In this document: positions 46,961 through 57,098 of the stretch, one piece after another
Position numbering within the stretch: position 1 is the stretch's first letter
How the letters are laid out: each line of letters starts with the position of its first letter
The notes under the pieces: generated by a model
Told to the model about the DNA's origin: nothing
Seen by the model: the letters and a program-made list of their open reading frames with translations, nothing else
The model's database searches: none
Position numbers and translations under genes: made by a program
Assembly (NCBI RefSeq): GCF_018861315.1
Contig: NZ_JAHLDL010000009.1
Location: 62,001-126,000 of the forward strand
From: Clostridium bowmanii
Lineage (GTDB): Bacteria; Bacillota; Clostridia; Clostridiales; Clostridiaceae
Length of the DNA: 64,000 nucleotides
Direction: 5' to 3'

Positions 46961-48247
46961 ATGAGTAAAAAAAAGATGAGTTTGACAACCAAAATCCTTG
47001 TTGCACTATTACTAGGGTCAATAACTGGAATTATTGTTTTCCAATTACCAGATGGAGTTTTTAAGGATACAATTTTAATAAATGGAGTTTTCCAATTAGT
47101 AGGTCAACTTTTTTTAAGAGGAATAATGATGCTTGTAGTTCCATTAGTATTTATTTCCTTAGCAAATGGTGCAGCTAGTATGGGCGATATAAAGAAACTT
47201 GGTAGAGTTGGGGGCAAGACTGTAGCTTTCTATCTATCAACTACAGCAATAGCTATTACTATTGCACTATGTTTAGGCTATTTTCTAAAGCCAGGAGCTG
47301 GTTTAAATTTAGAAATGGTTAAAGCAGTAAAAACTACTACAGCCGCCACCAAAACTCCCTTGGTACAAACACTATACGAAATGGTACCCAAAAATATAAC
47401 TTTAGCTATGTCCGACGGAAATATGCTTCAAATCATTATAGTTGCTGTATTAGTTGGCATAGGTTTATCACTACTGGGGAAAAAGGGTGAGTCCTTAATT
47501 AATTTACTTGAAAACTTAAATGATTTAATAATGAAACTAGTAGATATTGTTATGAACTTTGCACCTATTGGTGTATTTGGACTTATAGCTAAAACCTTTG
47601 CCACTGTAGGCTATGTAGCCATGATTCCACTAATGAAATATATCCTCACAATATATCTTGGTCTGATACTTGTTTCAATATTAGGATATGCAAGTCTTTT
47701 AAAGGGTTTTACTGGGCTATCTATAAAGAAGTTTTACAAGAAATTCTTCCCAGCTATGTCTGTAGCTTTCTCAACAGCTAGTAGTAATGCTACAGTACCA
47801 GTAAACTTAGATATATGCGAAAAAAAATTAGGAGTCTCAAAGGGAATTGCTGCTTTTACTATTCCATTGGGCGCAACTGTTAATATGAACGGTACCGCTA
47901 TTATGCAAGGGGTAGCCACCTTCTTCGTAGCTCAAGCATACGGTATTCCTGTTACACTAGGTATGATGGCAACAGTTGTCCTAACTTCAACCATTGCTTC
48001 TATAGGTACAGCTGGAGTCCCTGGTGCTTCCATCATTATGCTATCTATGGTATTTCAATCTGTAGGCCTTCCCTTAGAAGGAATCGGACTTATAATGGGG
48101 GTTGATAGATTGGTAGATATGGGCAGAACCGTTGTTAATATTACAGGAGATGCTATTTGTACTGTTATAATAGCTAAGCAAGAAAAAGAATTGGATGTTG
48201 ATGTATTTAATAATATGAAGGATGATGAGGGGGGGAAGGTTGCTTAG
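46961..48247 (+). CDS. Dicarboxylate/amino acid:cation symporter (DAACS family)
   Basis: Membrane protein of 428 residues with about eight helices and two re-entrant loops. Family motifs are AFSTASSNATVPVN (serine-rich loop), GATVNMNGTAIMQG and GVPGASIIMLSM, then DRLVDMGRTVVNITGD, which bind cation and substrate in GltPh-type transporters. It probably imports aspartate or glutamate for the aspartase encoded upstream. AAAGGAGG precedes the ATG. Confidence 0.94.
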   Translation: MSKKKMSLTTKILVALLLGSITGIIVFQLPDGVFKDTILINGVFQLVGQLFLRGIMMLVVPLVFISLANGAASMGDIKKLGRVGGKTVAFYLSTTAIAITIALCLGYFLKPGAGLNLEMVKAVKTTTAATKTPLVQTLYEMVPKNITLAMSDGNMLQIIIVAVLVGIGLSLLGKKGESLINLLENLNDLIMKLVDIVMNFAPIGVFGLIAKTFATVGYVAMIPLMKYILTIYLGLILVSILGYASLLKGFTGLSIKKFYKKFFPAMSVAFSTASSNATVPVNLDICEKKLGVSKGIAAFTIPLGATVNMNGTAIMQGVATFFVAQAYGIPVTLGMMATVVLTSTIASIGTAGVPGASIIMLSMVFQSVGLPLEGIGLIMGVDRLVDMGRTVVNITGDAICTVIIAKQEKELDVDVFNNMKDDEGGKVA

Positions 48248-48264
48248 GTAAATGTATTGTTTGT

Positions 48265-48298
48265 AAAAAGGTGTAGTTTGTTTACTACACCTTTTTTT
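48265..48298 (+). terminator. Terminator of the symporter gene
   Basis: Arms AAAAAGGTGTAGT and ACTACACCTTTTT followed by T residues. Confidence 0.92.
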
Positions 48299-48413
48299 GA
48301 TGGATTAATTCAATTGTTTTTGGCCCGCATATCTTTCACCTAGCCATCGAACAATTTCCTTTTTAGGTTACTGTCCTTACCCCCTAGAATGTAATATAAA
48401 AAACACCTTAACG

Positions 48414-48448
48414 ACGAAAAAACTACCGAAATATAAATTTCGGTAGTT
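48414..48448 (-). terminator. Terminator of the pilus-locus operon
   Basis: Arms AACTACCGAAAT and ATTTCGGTAGTT with a TTTTTT tail on the minus strand, about 100 nt past the Ig-repeat protein stop. The remaining bases of the 298-bp gap show no gene. Confidence 0.85.
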
Positions 48449-48545
48449 CCCTCTTAACTTCACACCTTTCGACAAGTGACAGTCACTCTTGCTGGACTTT
48501 CTTTTTGCAACATAATTTTATTTTTTTTACGAGTATCTGTCACCC

Positions 48546-51500
48546 TTATTGTAATGATGGTAATTTCACAACATTAATAATATGTTTTTCTATTCTTTCA
48601 AAGCCATTAATCTTAATAAAATCACTAATATTTGTTCCTAAATTACGTGCTGTAGATTTAAGGACAAGTACATAATCTGTTTTGTCCATTGGTAACCCTT
48701 TGATAGTAAAAGCATTACCAATTATATATAAAGTTTTAATTGGAGTTATTAAATCTGTAATTGAGTATACTTTCACTTCTGAAATCGTAATAAAGTTAGT
48801 ACTGTTCATATTCAAAGTAATTTCTTGATTTTTCAAATCTTTAATTTCAAAAGCTAAATTAGTATTAAATCCTTTTACTATATTAATATCTCCTACTATC
48901 TCAGTAAATTTATTATTTACAAATAACCCTGTTTTAATTTTAGTTTTATCAATGTTTCTAATTTCTAGAGACCCTTGTTCACTAATATTGCCAGCTAAAT
49001 CTTTACATTGAGCATATATAGTATCATTAGTATCTACAACCACTGCTCCAGTATAATTTAACCACTTACCTGAAATGCCTATTTTATAGTCTTTAATAGC
49101 AGCATCATTTGGATAAATTATTGTTATACTTACGTTTTCTTTTGTTTGTGTAGTTATATTAGCCCTTAGTGTTGGTGTAGATGGTACTACTGTATCTATT
49201 GTTATACTTAGTCCTACACTTACTCCACTTATATTACCCGCTATATCTTTTGATTTTGCTGTAATATTATTAACTCCATCGTTTAGTTTGTCTGCGTCTG
49301 TTATTGTTATACTAAAGTTTCCATCAACAGTTGCTTTTCCAGTTCCTATTAGATTTCCATCTTTATCATAAAGAGTAACAGTGTTATCAGGATTTGCTTT
49401 ACCATTTATAGTTGGTGTATTATCACTTGTAATATTATCTGTATTTGATATTCCTGTATCTGAAGCTGCTGCTAAGTCAAGATCTGTGGGTGCTTTTACC
49501 ATACTATCTATTGTTATTATTAATCCCGCTGATCTTGAACTTATATTTCCTGCCATGTCTTTTGCTTCTGCTGTAATAGTATAAACCGCATCAGCTAGTT
49601 CTGATGATATTGTTATGCTGAAATTTCCACTAGCATCTGTTATACCTGTGTTTAATACTATATTCCCATTATAAAGAGTAACGGTACTCCCAGGTTCTGC
49701 TTTACCATTTATAGTTGGTGTATTATCACTTGTAATATTATCTGTACTACTATCACCAGTGTCTGATGACTCAATTAAATCTAAATCTCTTGGTGCATTT
49801 GGTGGAGTTTTGTCTATTATTATAGCTAGTGGTGATGATGCTGGACTTTCATTCTCATATCTGTCTTTTGCTTTTGCTGTAATATTATAAACTCCATCCG
49901 GTGTTAATTCATTTGTTGTTATACTAAACTTCCCATTAGCATCTGCTATTCCAGTTCCTATTGATATATTTCCATTGTATAGAGTAACTGCACTGTTTGC
50001 TTCTGCTTCACCAGTTATTGTTGGTGTAATGTCATTTGTTAAATTATCATTATTTAATACTCCTGAATCAGATGAATCCGTTAAATCAAGTCCTGTTGGT
50101 ACTTTTATGTCTTTATATGTGAGATTTATAGTCTGTATGCTTTCTGCCCCTCTTGAATCGGTAGCTACTATTTTAACTGTAACTGTATCACCAACTACTG
50201 TATAGTTATCGAAAGTATTTTTTATAGTAGTACCATTAATTACATTTCCATTATAAACCTCTCTATCTTCTATATATATTTTTACGCCTATACTAGAATC
50301 TCCTAGGTCTAAATCTTCAATTAATGCTTCAACAAATACCTTTTTATTTTGTGATACAATATCCGTTGTTTTAGGTGAAATAACAGTAATTATTGGATTA
50401 TGATTTGCACCTAAAAACGCTCTATACATAGTATTAACAAATAGCTTTTGTTCTGATACGGGGAATCCAGATGATGTATGTCCTGTTCCTGAATATGTCA
50501 AATTCCCTTTTGAATATGTGTAAAAATGATTATAACTATCATATGGATCTCTATCACTGCCTGTAAGGTTGTACCAAGGTATAACGTCTTTGTCTTCTAA
50601 ATTCAGTGTATAGTATTGATTATGTGTTGTTGCAATAGTAATCGTATCATCAAGTACATATGGGTACATAGTCATAAGACCTTCGTTTATTTTTTTTGTT
50701 GAAGTAGTTTTGTTTGGTGCACCATTACCTAAGTCAGTGTATGGAGTTTTCTGACCAAAAGCACCTGCATATGAACTCCAGGTTGGTGAGCTTGCAAATA
50801 AAATATCATGTGTAAACATAACACTTTGGTTTGTAGCTATAAATTTATCAAGTTCTACTTTTGCCTCAATCCCTAACCTCGCATTTCCATAAGTATCAGC
50901 AAAACCAAATAAAATCATATCATACTTTCCATTTATTTCTTTGTATTTACTACTATTAAAAGTATTCATATCCACTACTTCAATTTTTATTTGATAATCC
51001 GTTCCATTTAAAAAACTTTGAGTCATATTGCTATTATTTAACAAACTACCAATAGTTCCACTACTGGTTACTTGAAGTACATTTACAATTACTTTTTGAT
51101 CATTAAACTTAATATATCCACTTTGTATATCTTTTTTACCACTGCTATCTATAGATTCTAAAGTCCAGTTTCTAATGCCTGATAATCCTCTTGGAAAAAT
51201 ATATGAAATATATCCTGACGTTGAACTCTTCGTTGCAACTACTTCAGAAGGTTCATTTATATTATTATAGTTTCCATCTAAATATAGCTTCAAATTTATA
51301 TTACTACTGGCACTTGTTACGTCATAATTCAAAATAAAAGGATTACCAGCATTATATGTCTCGCCATTTGTATAATTTCTAATGTTTAATACTGGTTTGT
51401 TTGGTGTATAATTTCGCATTAAAGTTATAACACTATTTGTATCTGTAACTACTTTTACATTAGTTTTAGTATTATTTTTGTAACTAGAAAATTTAGAGTT

Positions 51501-51926
51501 TAATATAGTACCTTTGAAAACATCATTATGAAGTATTAGAAGATAATCTTTATTTATAAAATTATTTATAATCTCATTTGCTTTTAAATTTGTTATGTCA
51601 TTCAGTATATTTTTTGTATTGTGATTTTTATTAATTATAGCGCCAGTTGCATAAGTTCCTGTACCGATGTATATAATGTCATACAATCCTTCTATTTGAT
51701 TTCTATTCGCTACAAATTGTTTCATGCTCATAGTGGTTATCTTTTGTATTTCTGTAGAAGTCAGTGTTGTTAAATTTGAAGCTCCTGAATCTGTAATTTC
51801 TAGTATGCTAACATTTGATGCCAAGCTGGTGGCTGCATAAGTTGTTTTAGTATTTACCATACCCTGAAAGTTTAAAAAGACAAATGTAAATATTAACATT
51901 ACACAAACTATCCTTTTGACGTTCAT
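48546..51926 (-). CDS. Large secreted Ig-repeat surface protein (DUF5057-like), pilus-locus adhesin candidate
   Basis: Secreted protein of 1126 residues with a signal peptide (IVCVMLIFTFVFLNFQG, about 5-32). Two Rossmann-like blocks follow (about 40-175 and 275-520; YDIIYIGTGTYATG and YDMILFGFADTYG), the second resembling DUF5057. Then come three bacterial Ig-like repeats of about 100 residues (about 615-910), each with SDTG, TDNITSDNTPTINGKA and VTLYNG. The C-terminus lacks LPXTG or S-layer motifs. As last gene of the pilin cluster it is a candidate for a pilus-tip or pilus-secreted adhesin, which is inference. AGGAGGGG precedes the ATG. Confidence 0.82.
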   Translation of the reverse strand: MNVKRIVCVMLIFTFVFLNFQGMVNTKTTYAATSLASNVSILEITDSGASNLTTLTSTEIQKITTMSMKQFVANRNQIEGLYDIIYIGTGTYATGAIINKNHNTKNILNDITNLKANEIINNFINKDYLLILHNDVFKGTILNSKFSSYKNNTKTNVKVVTDTNSVITLMRNYTPNKPVLNIRNYTNGETYNAGNPFILNYDVTSASSNINLKLYLDGNYNNINEPSEVVATKSSTSGYISYIFPRGLSGIRNWTLESIDSSGKKDIQSGYIKFNDQKVIVNVLQVTSSGTIGSLLNNSNMTQSFLNGTDYQIKIEVVDMNTFNSSKYKEINGKYDMILFGFADTYGNARLGIEAKVELDKFIATNQSVMFTHDILFASSPTWSSYAGAFGQKTPYTDLGNGAPNKTTSTKKINEGLMTMYPYVLDDTITIATTHNQYYTLNLEDKDVIPWYNLTGSDRDPYDSYNHFYTYSKGNLTYSGTGHTSSGFPVSEQKLFVNTMYRAFLGANHNPIITVISPKTTDIVSQNKKVFVEALIEDLDLGDSSIGVKIYIEDREVYNGNVINGTTIKNTFDNYTVVGDTVTVKIVATDSRGAESIQTINLTYKDIKVPTGLDLTDSSDSGVLNNDNLTNDITPTITGEAEANSAVTLYNGNISIGTGIADANGKFSITTNELTPDGVYNITAKAKDRYENESPASSPLAIIIDKTPPNAPRDLDLIESSDTGDSSTDNITSDNTPTINGKAEPGSTVTLYNGNIVLNTGITDASGNFSITISSELADAVYTITAEAKDMAGNISSRSAGLIITIDSMVKAPTDLDLAAASDTGISNTDNITSDNTPTINGKANPDNTVTLYDKDGNLIGTGKATVDGNFSITITDADKLNDGVNNITAKSKDIAGNISGVSVGLSITIDTVVPSTPTLRANITTQTKENVSITIIYPNDAAIKDYKIGISGKWLNYTGAVVVDTNDTIYAQCKDLAGNISEQGSLEIRNIDKTKIKTGLFVNNKFTEIVGDINIVKGFNTNLAFEIKDLKNQEITLNMNSTNFITISEVKVYSITDLITPIKTLYIIGNAFTIKGLPMDKTDYVLVLKSTARNLGTNISDFIKINGFERIEKHIINVVKLPSLQ

Positions 51927-52038
51927 CTTTACCCCTCCTTATTTTGTTATTACTATATAAACTATTTATCTAAACAAATCTCCTATCCTATACCACCTTC
52001 ACTTTATAATATGTGAAAAGCTATACAAATTATTTACC

Positions 52039-52146
52039 CTATCTCATTTTAATGTTTTGGTTATCATTTATAGTCTTCTTGTCTACTTCAACATAAGCTG
52101 GCATACCTATAAATTCAAAGTGATTAATTACTCTCTTTGTCAAATA
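52039..52146 (-). pseudogene. Short coding-like remnant between the pilin genes and the adhesin
   Basis: Thirty-five codons between stops read TKRVINHFEFIGMPAY, then KKTINDNQNIKMR. The composition looks coding but there is no start. It may be the tail of another deleted pilus-operon protein. The rest of the 250-bp gap holds the adhesin ribosome site. Confidence 0.35.
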
Positions 52147-52175
52147 TCAACAACAAGTTCGGATTATGTTTTTAT

Positions 52176-52709
52176 CTAGTTTCTAAAATATATTTCGCTT
52201 TTTACAATTTTATCTTCGTTATCTCTAATTCCTCCCTCAAAGGCTATTTCAATTTCAATTCCTATAACCTTTGTACCACTTCCATTTGTTGTGATCTCTT
52301 TACAAATAACATATTCAACCAAATTTGCTATTTCTATTTTGCCCTCGTCAACTCCATTATCAATCGTATCTAACATTAGCTTATTGTCTTCTACAGTAAA
52401 TGTGTACTCAGTGTACTCCGTGTGTTCCATTACTAAATTCTTAGTTAATTTTAAATATTCCACACTATTATCTATTTTTTCATCGGTACCTGCAGTGCTT
52501 ATTTTTACACTACTAGATTCCATACCAATATTAGTTATTTTTTCAATAGCTTTTTCAGCTTGAGTCTGAATTTCTACTTCTGTGGATACCCTATTCAAAG
52601 ATTTATAATCTGATAAAAAAAAGGAATATATAGCAGTCATAACTATTGATAAAATTGCCATAGATATTATAAGTTCTACAAGTGTAAATCCTTTTTTATT
52701 TCTATACAT
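52176..52709 (-). CDS. Type IV pilin-like protein (PilW type)
   Basis: Protein of about 177 residues with a prepilin leader NKKGFTLVELIISMAIL cleaved before Phe, followed by a hydrophobic helix and a beta-rich head. The shape fits minor pilins of the PilW/PilJ type that help start pilus assembly. ATG at 52709 has AGGAG 11 nt upstream; an in-frame GTG at 52718 is an alternative. It follows the PilX-like gene by 5-14 nt. Confidence 0.85.
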   Translation of the reverse strand: MYRNKKGFTLVELIISMAILSIVMTAIYSFFLSDYKSLNRVSTEVEIQTQAEKAIEKITNIGMESSSVKISTAGTDEKIDNSVEYLKLTKNLVMEHTEYTEYTFTVEDNKLMLDTIDNGVDEGKIEIANLVEYVICKEITTNGSGTKVIGIEIEIAFEGGIRDNEDKIVKSEIYFRN

Positions 52710-52723
52710 TCCTATCACTGCTC

Positions 52724-55012
52724 CTATTTAATTATTGTCCAATTTTTAATCATTATTAGGTTATTCTTTTGTATAAGCTTATCAGCATCTATTTTTAATC
52801 CATAGGATGAATTAATAAATGTATCATATGACTCTTCTACATTTTTTGTATTATCATTAATAAATACACCGTTGAAAAGCTCATTATAATTACTAAGTAT
52901 TAGTTGGCTAATATATGTTCTGTCGTATTCAAGCTTTTTTTCTTCAGAACCCTGGACTGTTAAGTTTCCTCCAACAATTATAGTGCCTGTAAAATCCATT
53001 CCACCCTTTATTGTCAAATCTCCAGTTATAATTACTATCCCTTTCTTAGCAGCCTTTTTAGCATCCGAATTGAAATCTAAAATATAATTTCCTTTATGAA
53101 TAAGGATAAGTTCTTCGTTTTCCAATTTATCATTTTCTACTAGTTTACTGCTATCTATCTTGCATGCATCCGTTGAATTATTTCCAAATATATCATTGGT
53201 TTTCTCTGGGTAGGTATCTCTTTTTTCTTTTTCACTAACCGGAATTTTAACCTTAGCTCCCATATTGTTAACCATCTTATTAAATTCATTTCTTTTTTCA
53301 ACTATATACTGTTCTTTATCAATAAGGACATGTTGTGGTGTGATTATTCCATTAGAAACAATTGCGCCAGTATTGATTGTTTCAGCACCTAGAGTCACTC
53401 CATTAAGAATTAGACCGCTTCCACCTTCTTTAGCTTTATATTCATCATCATAAGCTTTAAAATAAATGCTTTTCTCTTGTGCAAGTAAGGGTCTTTTTTC
53501 AGTATTAAGACTTGATACTACTGTAAGTGGGTCAAAATTTTCAAAAATTATATTACTTTCATCAAGCTTTACATCATTTTTTCCAACAATATTACCTGTA
53601 AGTGGGTAGGTATAAGCTCTATAATTTCCCTTTATAGCTACCGATTCACCAGTTTGATATTGACCTGTTTCTAATATAAATGAATTCACATAAGGAATAT
53701 CAATATAACCAACTCCACTAATAATACTATCCCCTGCAATTGATAGGGTGGAACTAAGGTTTAAAGCTGTATCTGAATCTGCATTAACAATAATAGTACT
53801 GGATTTATTTGCTTTTCCAAATGCAGTGTTCCCCTTTTCACCTAAACTATCCATGCTACCATCATCAATCCCATAAAAACCACCTTTAATATCAACAGTA
53901 CTATCATTAGCATTCAATTCCAAATCATCAGTAGTATATACAGAGCCACTTTCAACCGGACTAGACATTTTTTCAACTTTTAATTCAGATCCAATAGCTG
54001 TCTCATTAACTATTACGTTTTTAGCAAATATATTACCCCAGATGGTGTTATCACTCTTTTGGTTTATTGTAAAGTCCTCTGCTGTAGATATATTACCTAT
54101 TATCCTTGCAGTAGATTTTTCAGCATTAAAATTTATTCCACCATTTGCTCCATTTATTCCTTTAACATATATATCTGCTGGAATATCTACGCCACTTTTG
54201 TTCTCTCCTACAATTAAATTTCCTTCTTCAACAAACATATTTCCATCTACCGCTAAAGCTTTTGACCAAACCATGTTAGGAATTCTAATAGTATTCATAT
54301 CAACGTTGTACTCCTGTCCATACTCTGGTACAGATACATCATAAGTAGCTCCTATTATTTTTTCTATCCCTTTATCATCCTTAAAGATGGATTTTAACTT
54401 TACACTTAATAACTCCGTTACAAAGCTCTGCTTAGGCCCAACTAAAGTAACACTTGGCTTTTTTTCTGATAATTTATAACTATAGTCACCCTTTAAAATA
54501 ACACTTCCAGCAGCATCCACGTCAAATAGATTAGCTTCAATATATTTCTTGTACTCTGCCTTAAATCTTATTTTTTGTTCTTTTTTTAATTCATAAGTAG
54601 TAAATATTCCATTTGAATCCACAGTAATATAGTCATTGCCATAATGAACCCTATCCCAATTTGTTTCCCACTCTACTTCCCAAGTTGATTTTTCTTTCGG
54701 ATTATTGATTATTTCTTGTGCTTTTGCCTGTTGCTTTTCAATCTCTTTGTCCATCTCACCTTTAGTGAATACCTCAACCTCTGTATTACTATAATTAATT
54801 GCATTATCTATTACACTACCAATGATTTTATATGACTCATCAATTCCAGCTTCAGATGCATAGAGATTTTCTTTTACTTTCCCTTTAACAAAATTATACT
54901 TATAATTAGACAATGTTAGTCCTAAAAAAGCAGTGCCTAATAAGCTCAAAACAGAAAAAATTATCAAAACTAAAATCAATGAAGAACCTTTTTTACATCT
55001 TCTCATTCCCAT
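52724..55012 (-). CDS. PilX-like protein with large extracellular beta-rich domain
   Basis: Protein of 762 residues. The N-terminus RRCKKGSSLILVLIIFSVLSLL resembles the leader and helix of PilX-type minor pilins. The rest is unusually large for a pilin and is rich in Gly, Asn and Asp with short beta repeats (GIVIITGDLTIKGGMDFTGTI), like beta-helical or bactofilin-type modules. It belongs to the minor-pilin cluster and probably sits at the pilus tip or base. Confidence 0.8.
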   Translation of the reverse strand: MGMRRCKKGSSLILVLIIFSVLSLLGTAFLGLTLSNYKYNFVKGKVKENLYASEAGIDESYKIIGSVIDNAINYSNTEVEVFTKGEMDKEIEKQQAKAQEIINNPKEKSTWEVEWETNWDRVHYGNDYITVDSNGIFTTYELKKEQKIRFKAEYKKYIEANLFDVDAAGSVILKGDYSYKLSEKKPSVTLVGPKQSFVTELLSVKLKSIFKDDKGIEKIIGATYDVSVPEYGQEYNVDMNTIRIPNMVWSKALAVDGNMFVEEGNLIVGENKSGVDIPADIYVKGINGANGGINFNAEKSTARIIGNISTAEDFTINQKSDNTIWGNIFAKNVIVNETAIGSELKVEKMSSPVESGSVYTTDDLELNANDSTVDIKGGFYGIDDGSMDSLGEKGNTAFGKANKSSTIIVNADSDTALNLSSTLSIAGDSIISGVGYIDIPYVNSFILETGQYQTGESVAIKGNYRAYTYPLTGNIVGKNDVKLDESNIIFENFDPLTVVSSLNTEKRPLLAQEKSIYFKAYDDEYKAKEGGSGLILNGVTLGAETINTGAIVSNGIITPQHVLIDKEQYIVEKRNEFNKMVNNMGAKVKIPVSEKEKRDTYPEKTNDIFGNNSTDACKIDSSKLVENDKLENEELILIHKGNYILDFNSDAKKAAKKGIVIITGDLTIKGGMDFTGTIIVGGNLTVQGSEEKKLEYDRTYISQLILSNYNELFNGVFINDNTKNVEESYDTFINSSYGLKIDADKLIQKNNLIMIKNWTIIK

Positions 55013-55036
55013 ATCACATCCCTAGTTTATGTAAGT

Positions 55037-55840
55037 TTAAGAAATTTTTTTATATCCTTTCAATTCCTGAAGTATTTCAGTAGTACCCATTTTTCTAATC
55101 TCTACCTTAACTTCATAAAGTCTATATATAGGCCCAGTGCTATTAGATAAATCAGATGGATCAATACTGTAATACTCAGCATTACCGATATATTGGTTAA
55201 ATTCGAATTGTGAACTATCGTCCTGTTTTATAAAGTGTAATTTTAATTTGTACTTGCTACTAAAATTCAAAATATCCATTTTCAACTTATCTTTTGATAA
55301 ATAAATTTTAATATTAATTTCCGGATTTATCCTTGCATCTAGGGGAAAGTTGTAAACCCCATCTAGTCCCAGATCTAGACTACTATCATCAGATTTAATT
55401 TTAACAATTGAATTGCTATCAACCGTGCCCAAATCTTTTATTATAATACCAACACTCTTATCATAAATTCCAATATTTGAATAATCAAACTTCATCACAA
55501 TATCTGCATCAGCATCCTTAATAATACTAAACTCATCAACTACTTGACTCTCAGAAGGTTTGATTAAAGTTTCTGTTATTTCATAACTACCCTCAGTACG
55601 ATTTTTAGTTAACACATTTCCTACTTGAGTATAACCAACAATAATATACTTAGGAGACTTTATTCCCTCCATCTCCTTTTGAGCTAAGGATAATGCCTGC
55701 ATCTTTTCATCTGACTTTTTATTCATTTTCACACTATTTAAGGTTAATGACAAAATAGGACCAATAATTATTGATAGAATAGCTATACTCACAATAATTT
55801 CTATTAAAGTAAGACCTTTTTTACTTTTTATAAACTTCAT
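55037..55840 (-). CDS. Type IV pilin-like protein (PilV type)
   Basis: Protein of 267 residues with the leader KSKKGLTLIEIIVSIAILSI, cleaved before Leu, with Glu at position 5 of the mature form. A beta-rich head follows. Third minor pilin of the cluster. GGAGAG precedes the ATG. Confidence 0.87.
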   Translation of the reverse strand: MKFIKSKKGLTLIEIIVSIAILSIIIGPILSLTLNSVKMNKKSDEKMQALSLAQKEMEGIKSPKYIIVGYTQVGNVLTKNRTEGSYEITETLIKPSESQVVDEFSIIKDADADIVMKFDYSNIGIYDKSVGIIIKDLGTVDSNSIVKIKSDDSSLDLGLDGVYNFPLDARINPEINIKIYLSKDKLKMDILNFSSKYKLKLHFIKQDDSSQFEFNQYIGNAEYYSIDPSDLSNSTGPIYRLYEVKVEIRKMGTTEILQELKGYKKIS

Positions 55841-55856
55841 AGTCTCTCCTCATTTA

Positions 55857-57098
55857 CTATCTATTGACCAAAACGTTACCTTTTTCTTTTAATATATTAA
55901 CTCTTGGCTTCACTGTATCATCATTTTGAACATTAACCACAACAGTCTTGTCAGTATCATTAAAGATTTTTATATTTGCACCAGCAAGATCTGTTTCTCC
56001 ACCTCTCTTTTGAGAGAAAATTTCCAGATTAATATTTTCTGATGATAAAACAAATTCATTGACACTATTAAAATCCTTTGGATACGCCTCTATACTTGTT
56101 TTATACTTATAGTAATACTTGTCACCCTTTTTACTAAAGTGGAATTCCACTGCCTCCACACCTATGTTATCTGCATATACATATGAACTTGTAGAATTAT
56201 CTTCAGCTTTTCCTATTCTTATAGTAGGTAAATCCGACGTAATAGGTTTTGCACTCATTACAAAATCATTTTTAACCTCAACCTTCTTCTTTGTAGTTAC
56301 ATTAACAGACGTAACTGCACCTTCAAAAGGATTTTCCTTACCACTTGGCACTTTATAATCCCACTTAAAATCATCATTATTAATAAGCTTTGGAACACCA
56401 TAAAACTGTACTATAACATTTCCTGATACAATATTGCCCTCTGCCGCTACTATATTTATATTATTTATAATTATCTTTTTATCGTAATTTTCTACTTGCT
56501 TTATAAAGCTTATAAGTTCCTCATATATGCCTTTAAATTCAAGTGTAACTTGCATTGTATATGCACCTACAAGCTTTGTATTAACAGTTTTAGTAGTTGC
56601 AGTATTTGTTTCTACCTTAGTAGTATTTGTCTTTTCTGTAATCGCTTCTTTGTTTAAAGTACTATTAAAGTCATTTACTAACTTGTCCAATTCATTGATA
56701 GTAATTTTTTCATTAGTTGCCGTATTAGTTTTGCTCTTATCTTCTTCTGTGTTATTACTACTCACTTCTGAAAAACCTAATACCTCTGCTTGAAGCTTAC
56801 TTTCTTTAATCATTTTATCTAAAACCACAATGATTTCTTCCTGCTGTATTGATGGAAATAGCATATCTGTTTTACTAAATATTTTCGCATTTAAAATTTT
56901 ATACTGTTCATTTTTTTCACTTTTTGATGCAATCTTAGCTTTAACTTGCTCCCATTTTTGCGAATACGTATCTCTACTGACTTTTAACTGCACTATCTTT
57001 TGATTTTGAGGTATGTAAAAAAATTTGTAAAAACAGTAACCTAATAACACTATTAATAAAGTTCCTATTAGCATTTGTTCCCTTTTAGTTACCTTCAT
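55857..57098 (-). CDS. PilO-like pilus assembly protein
   Basis: Protein of about 413 residues with one N-terminal helix (MLIGTLLIVLLGYCFYKFFY), a coiled coil (KIVQLKVSRDTYSQKW) and a PilO ferredoxin-like domain (TMQVTLEFKGIYEELISFIKQVE). A Thr/Asn/Lys-rich linker (about 115-165) and a long C-terminal extension are unlike the compact PilO of Gram-negatives. It pairs with PilN. The ATG at 57098 lies within the end of pilN; SD AAAGGA is 11 nt upstream. Confidence 0.82.
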   Translation of the reverse strand: MKVTKREQMLIGTLLIVLLGYCFYKFFYIPQNQKIVQLKVSRDTYSQKWEQVKAKIASKSEKNEQYKILNAKIFSKTDMLFPSIQQEEIIVVLDKMIKESKLQAEVLGFSEVSSNNTEEDKSKTNTATNEKITINELDKLVNDFNSTLNKEAITEKTNTTKVETNTATTKTVNTKLVGAYTMQVTLEFKGIYEELISFIKQVENYDKKIIINNINIVAAEGNIVSGNVIVQFYGVPKLINNDDFKWDYKVPSGKENPFEGAVTSVNVTTKKKVEVKNDFVMSAKPITSDLPTIRIGKAEDNSTSSYVYADNIGVEAVEFHFSKKGDKYYYKYKTSIEAYPKDFNSVNEFVLSSENINLEIFSQKRGGETDLAGANIKIFNDTDKTVVVNVQNDDTVKPRVNILKEKGNVLVNR

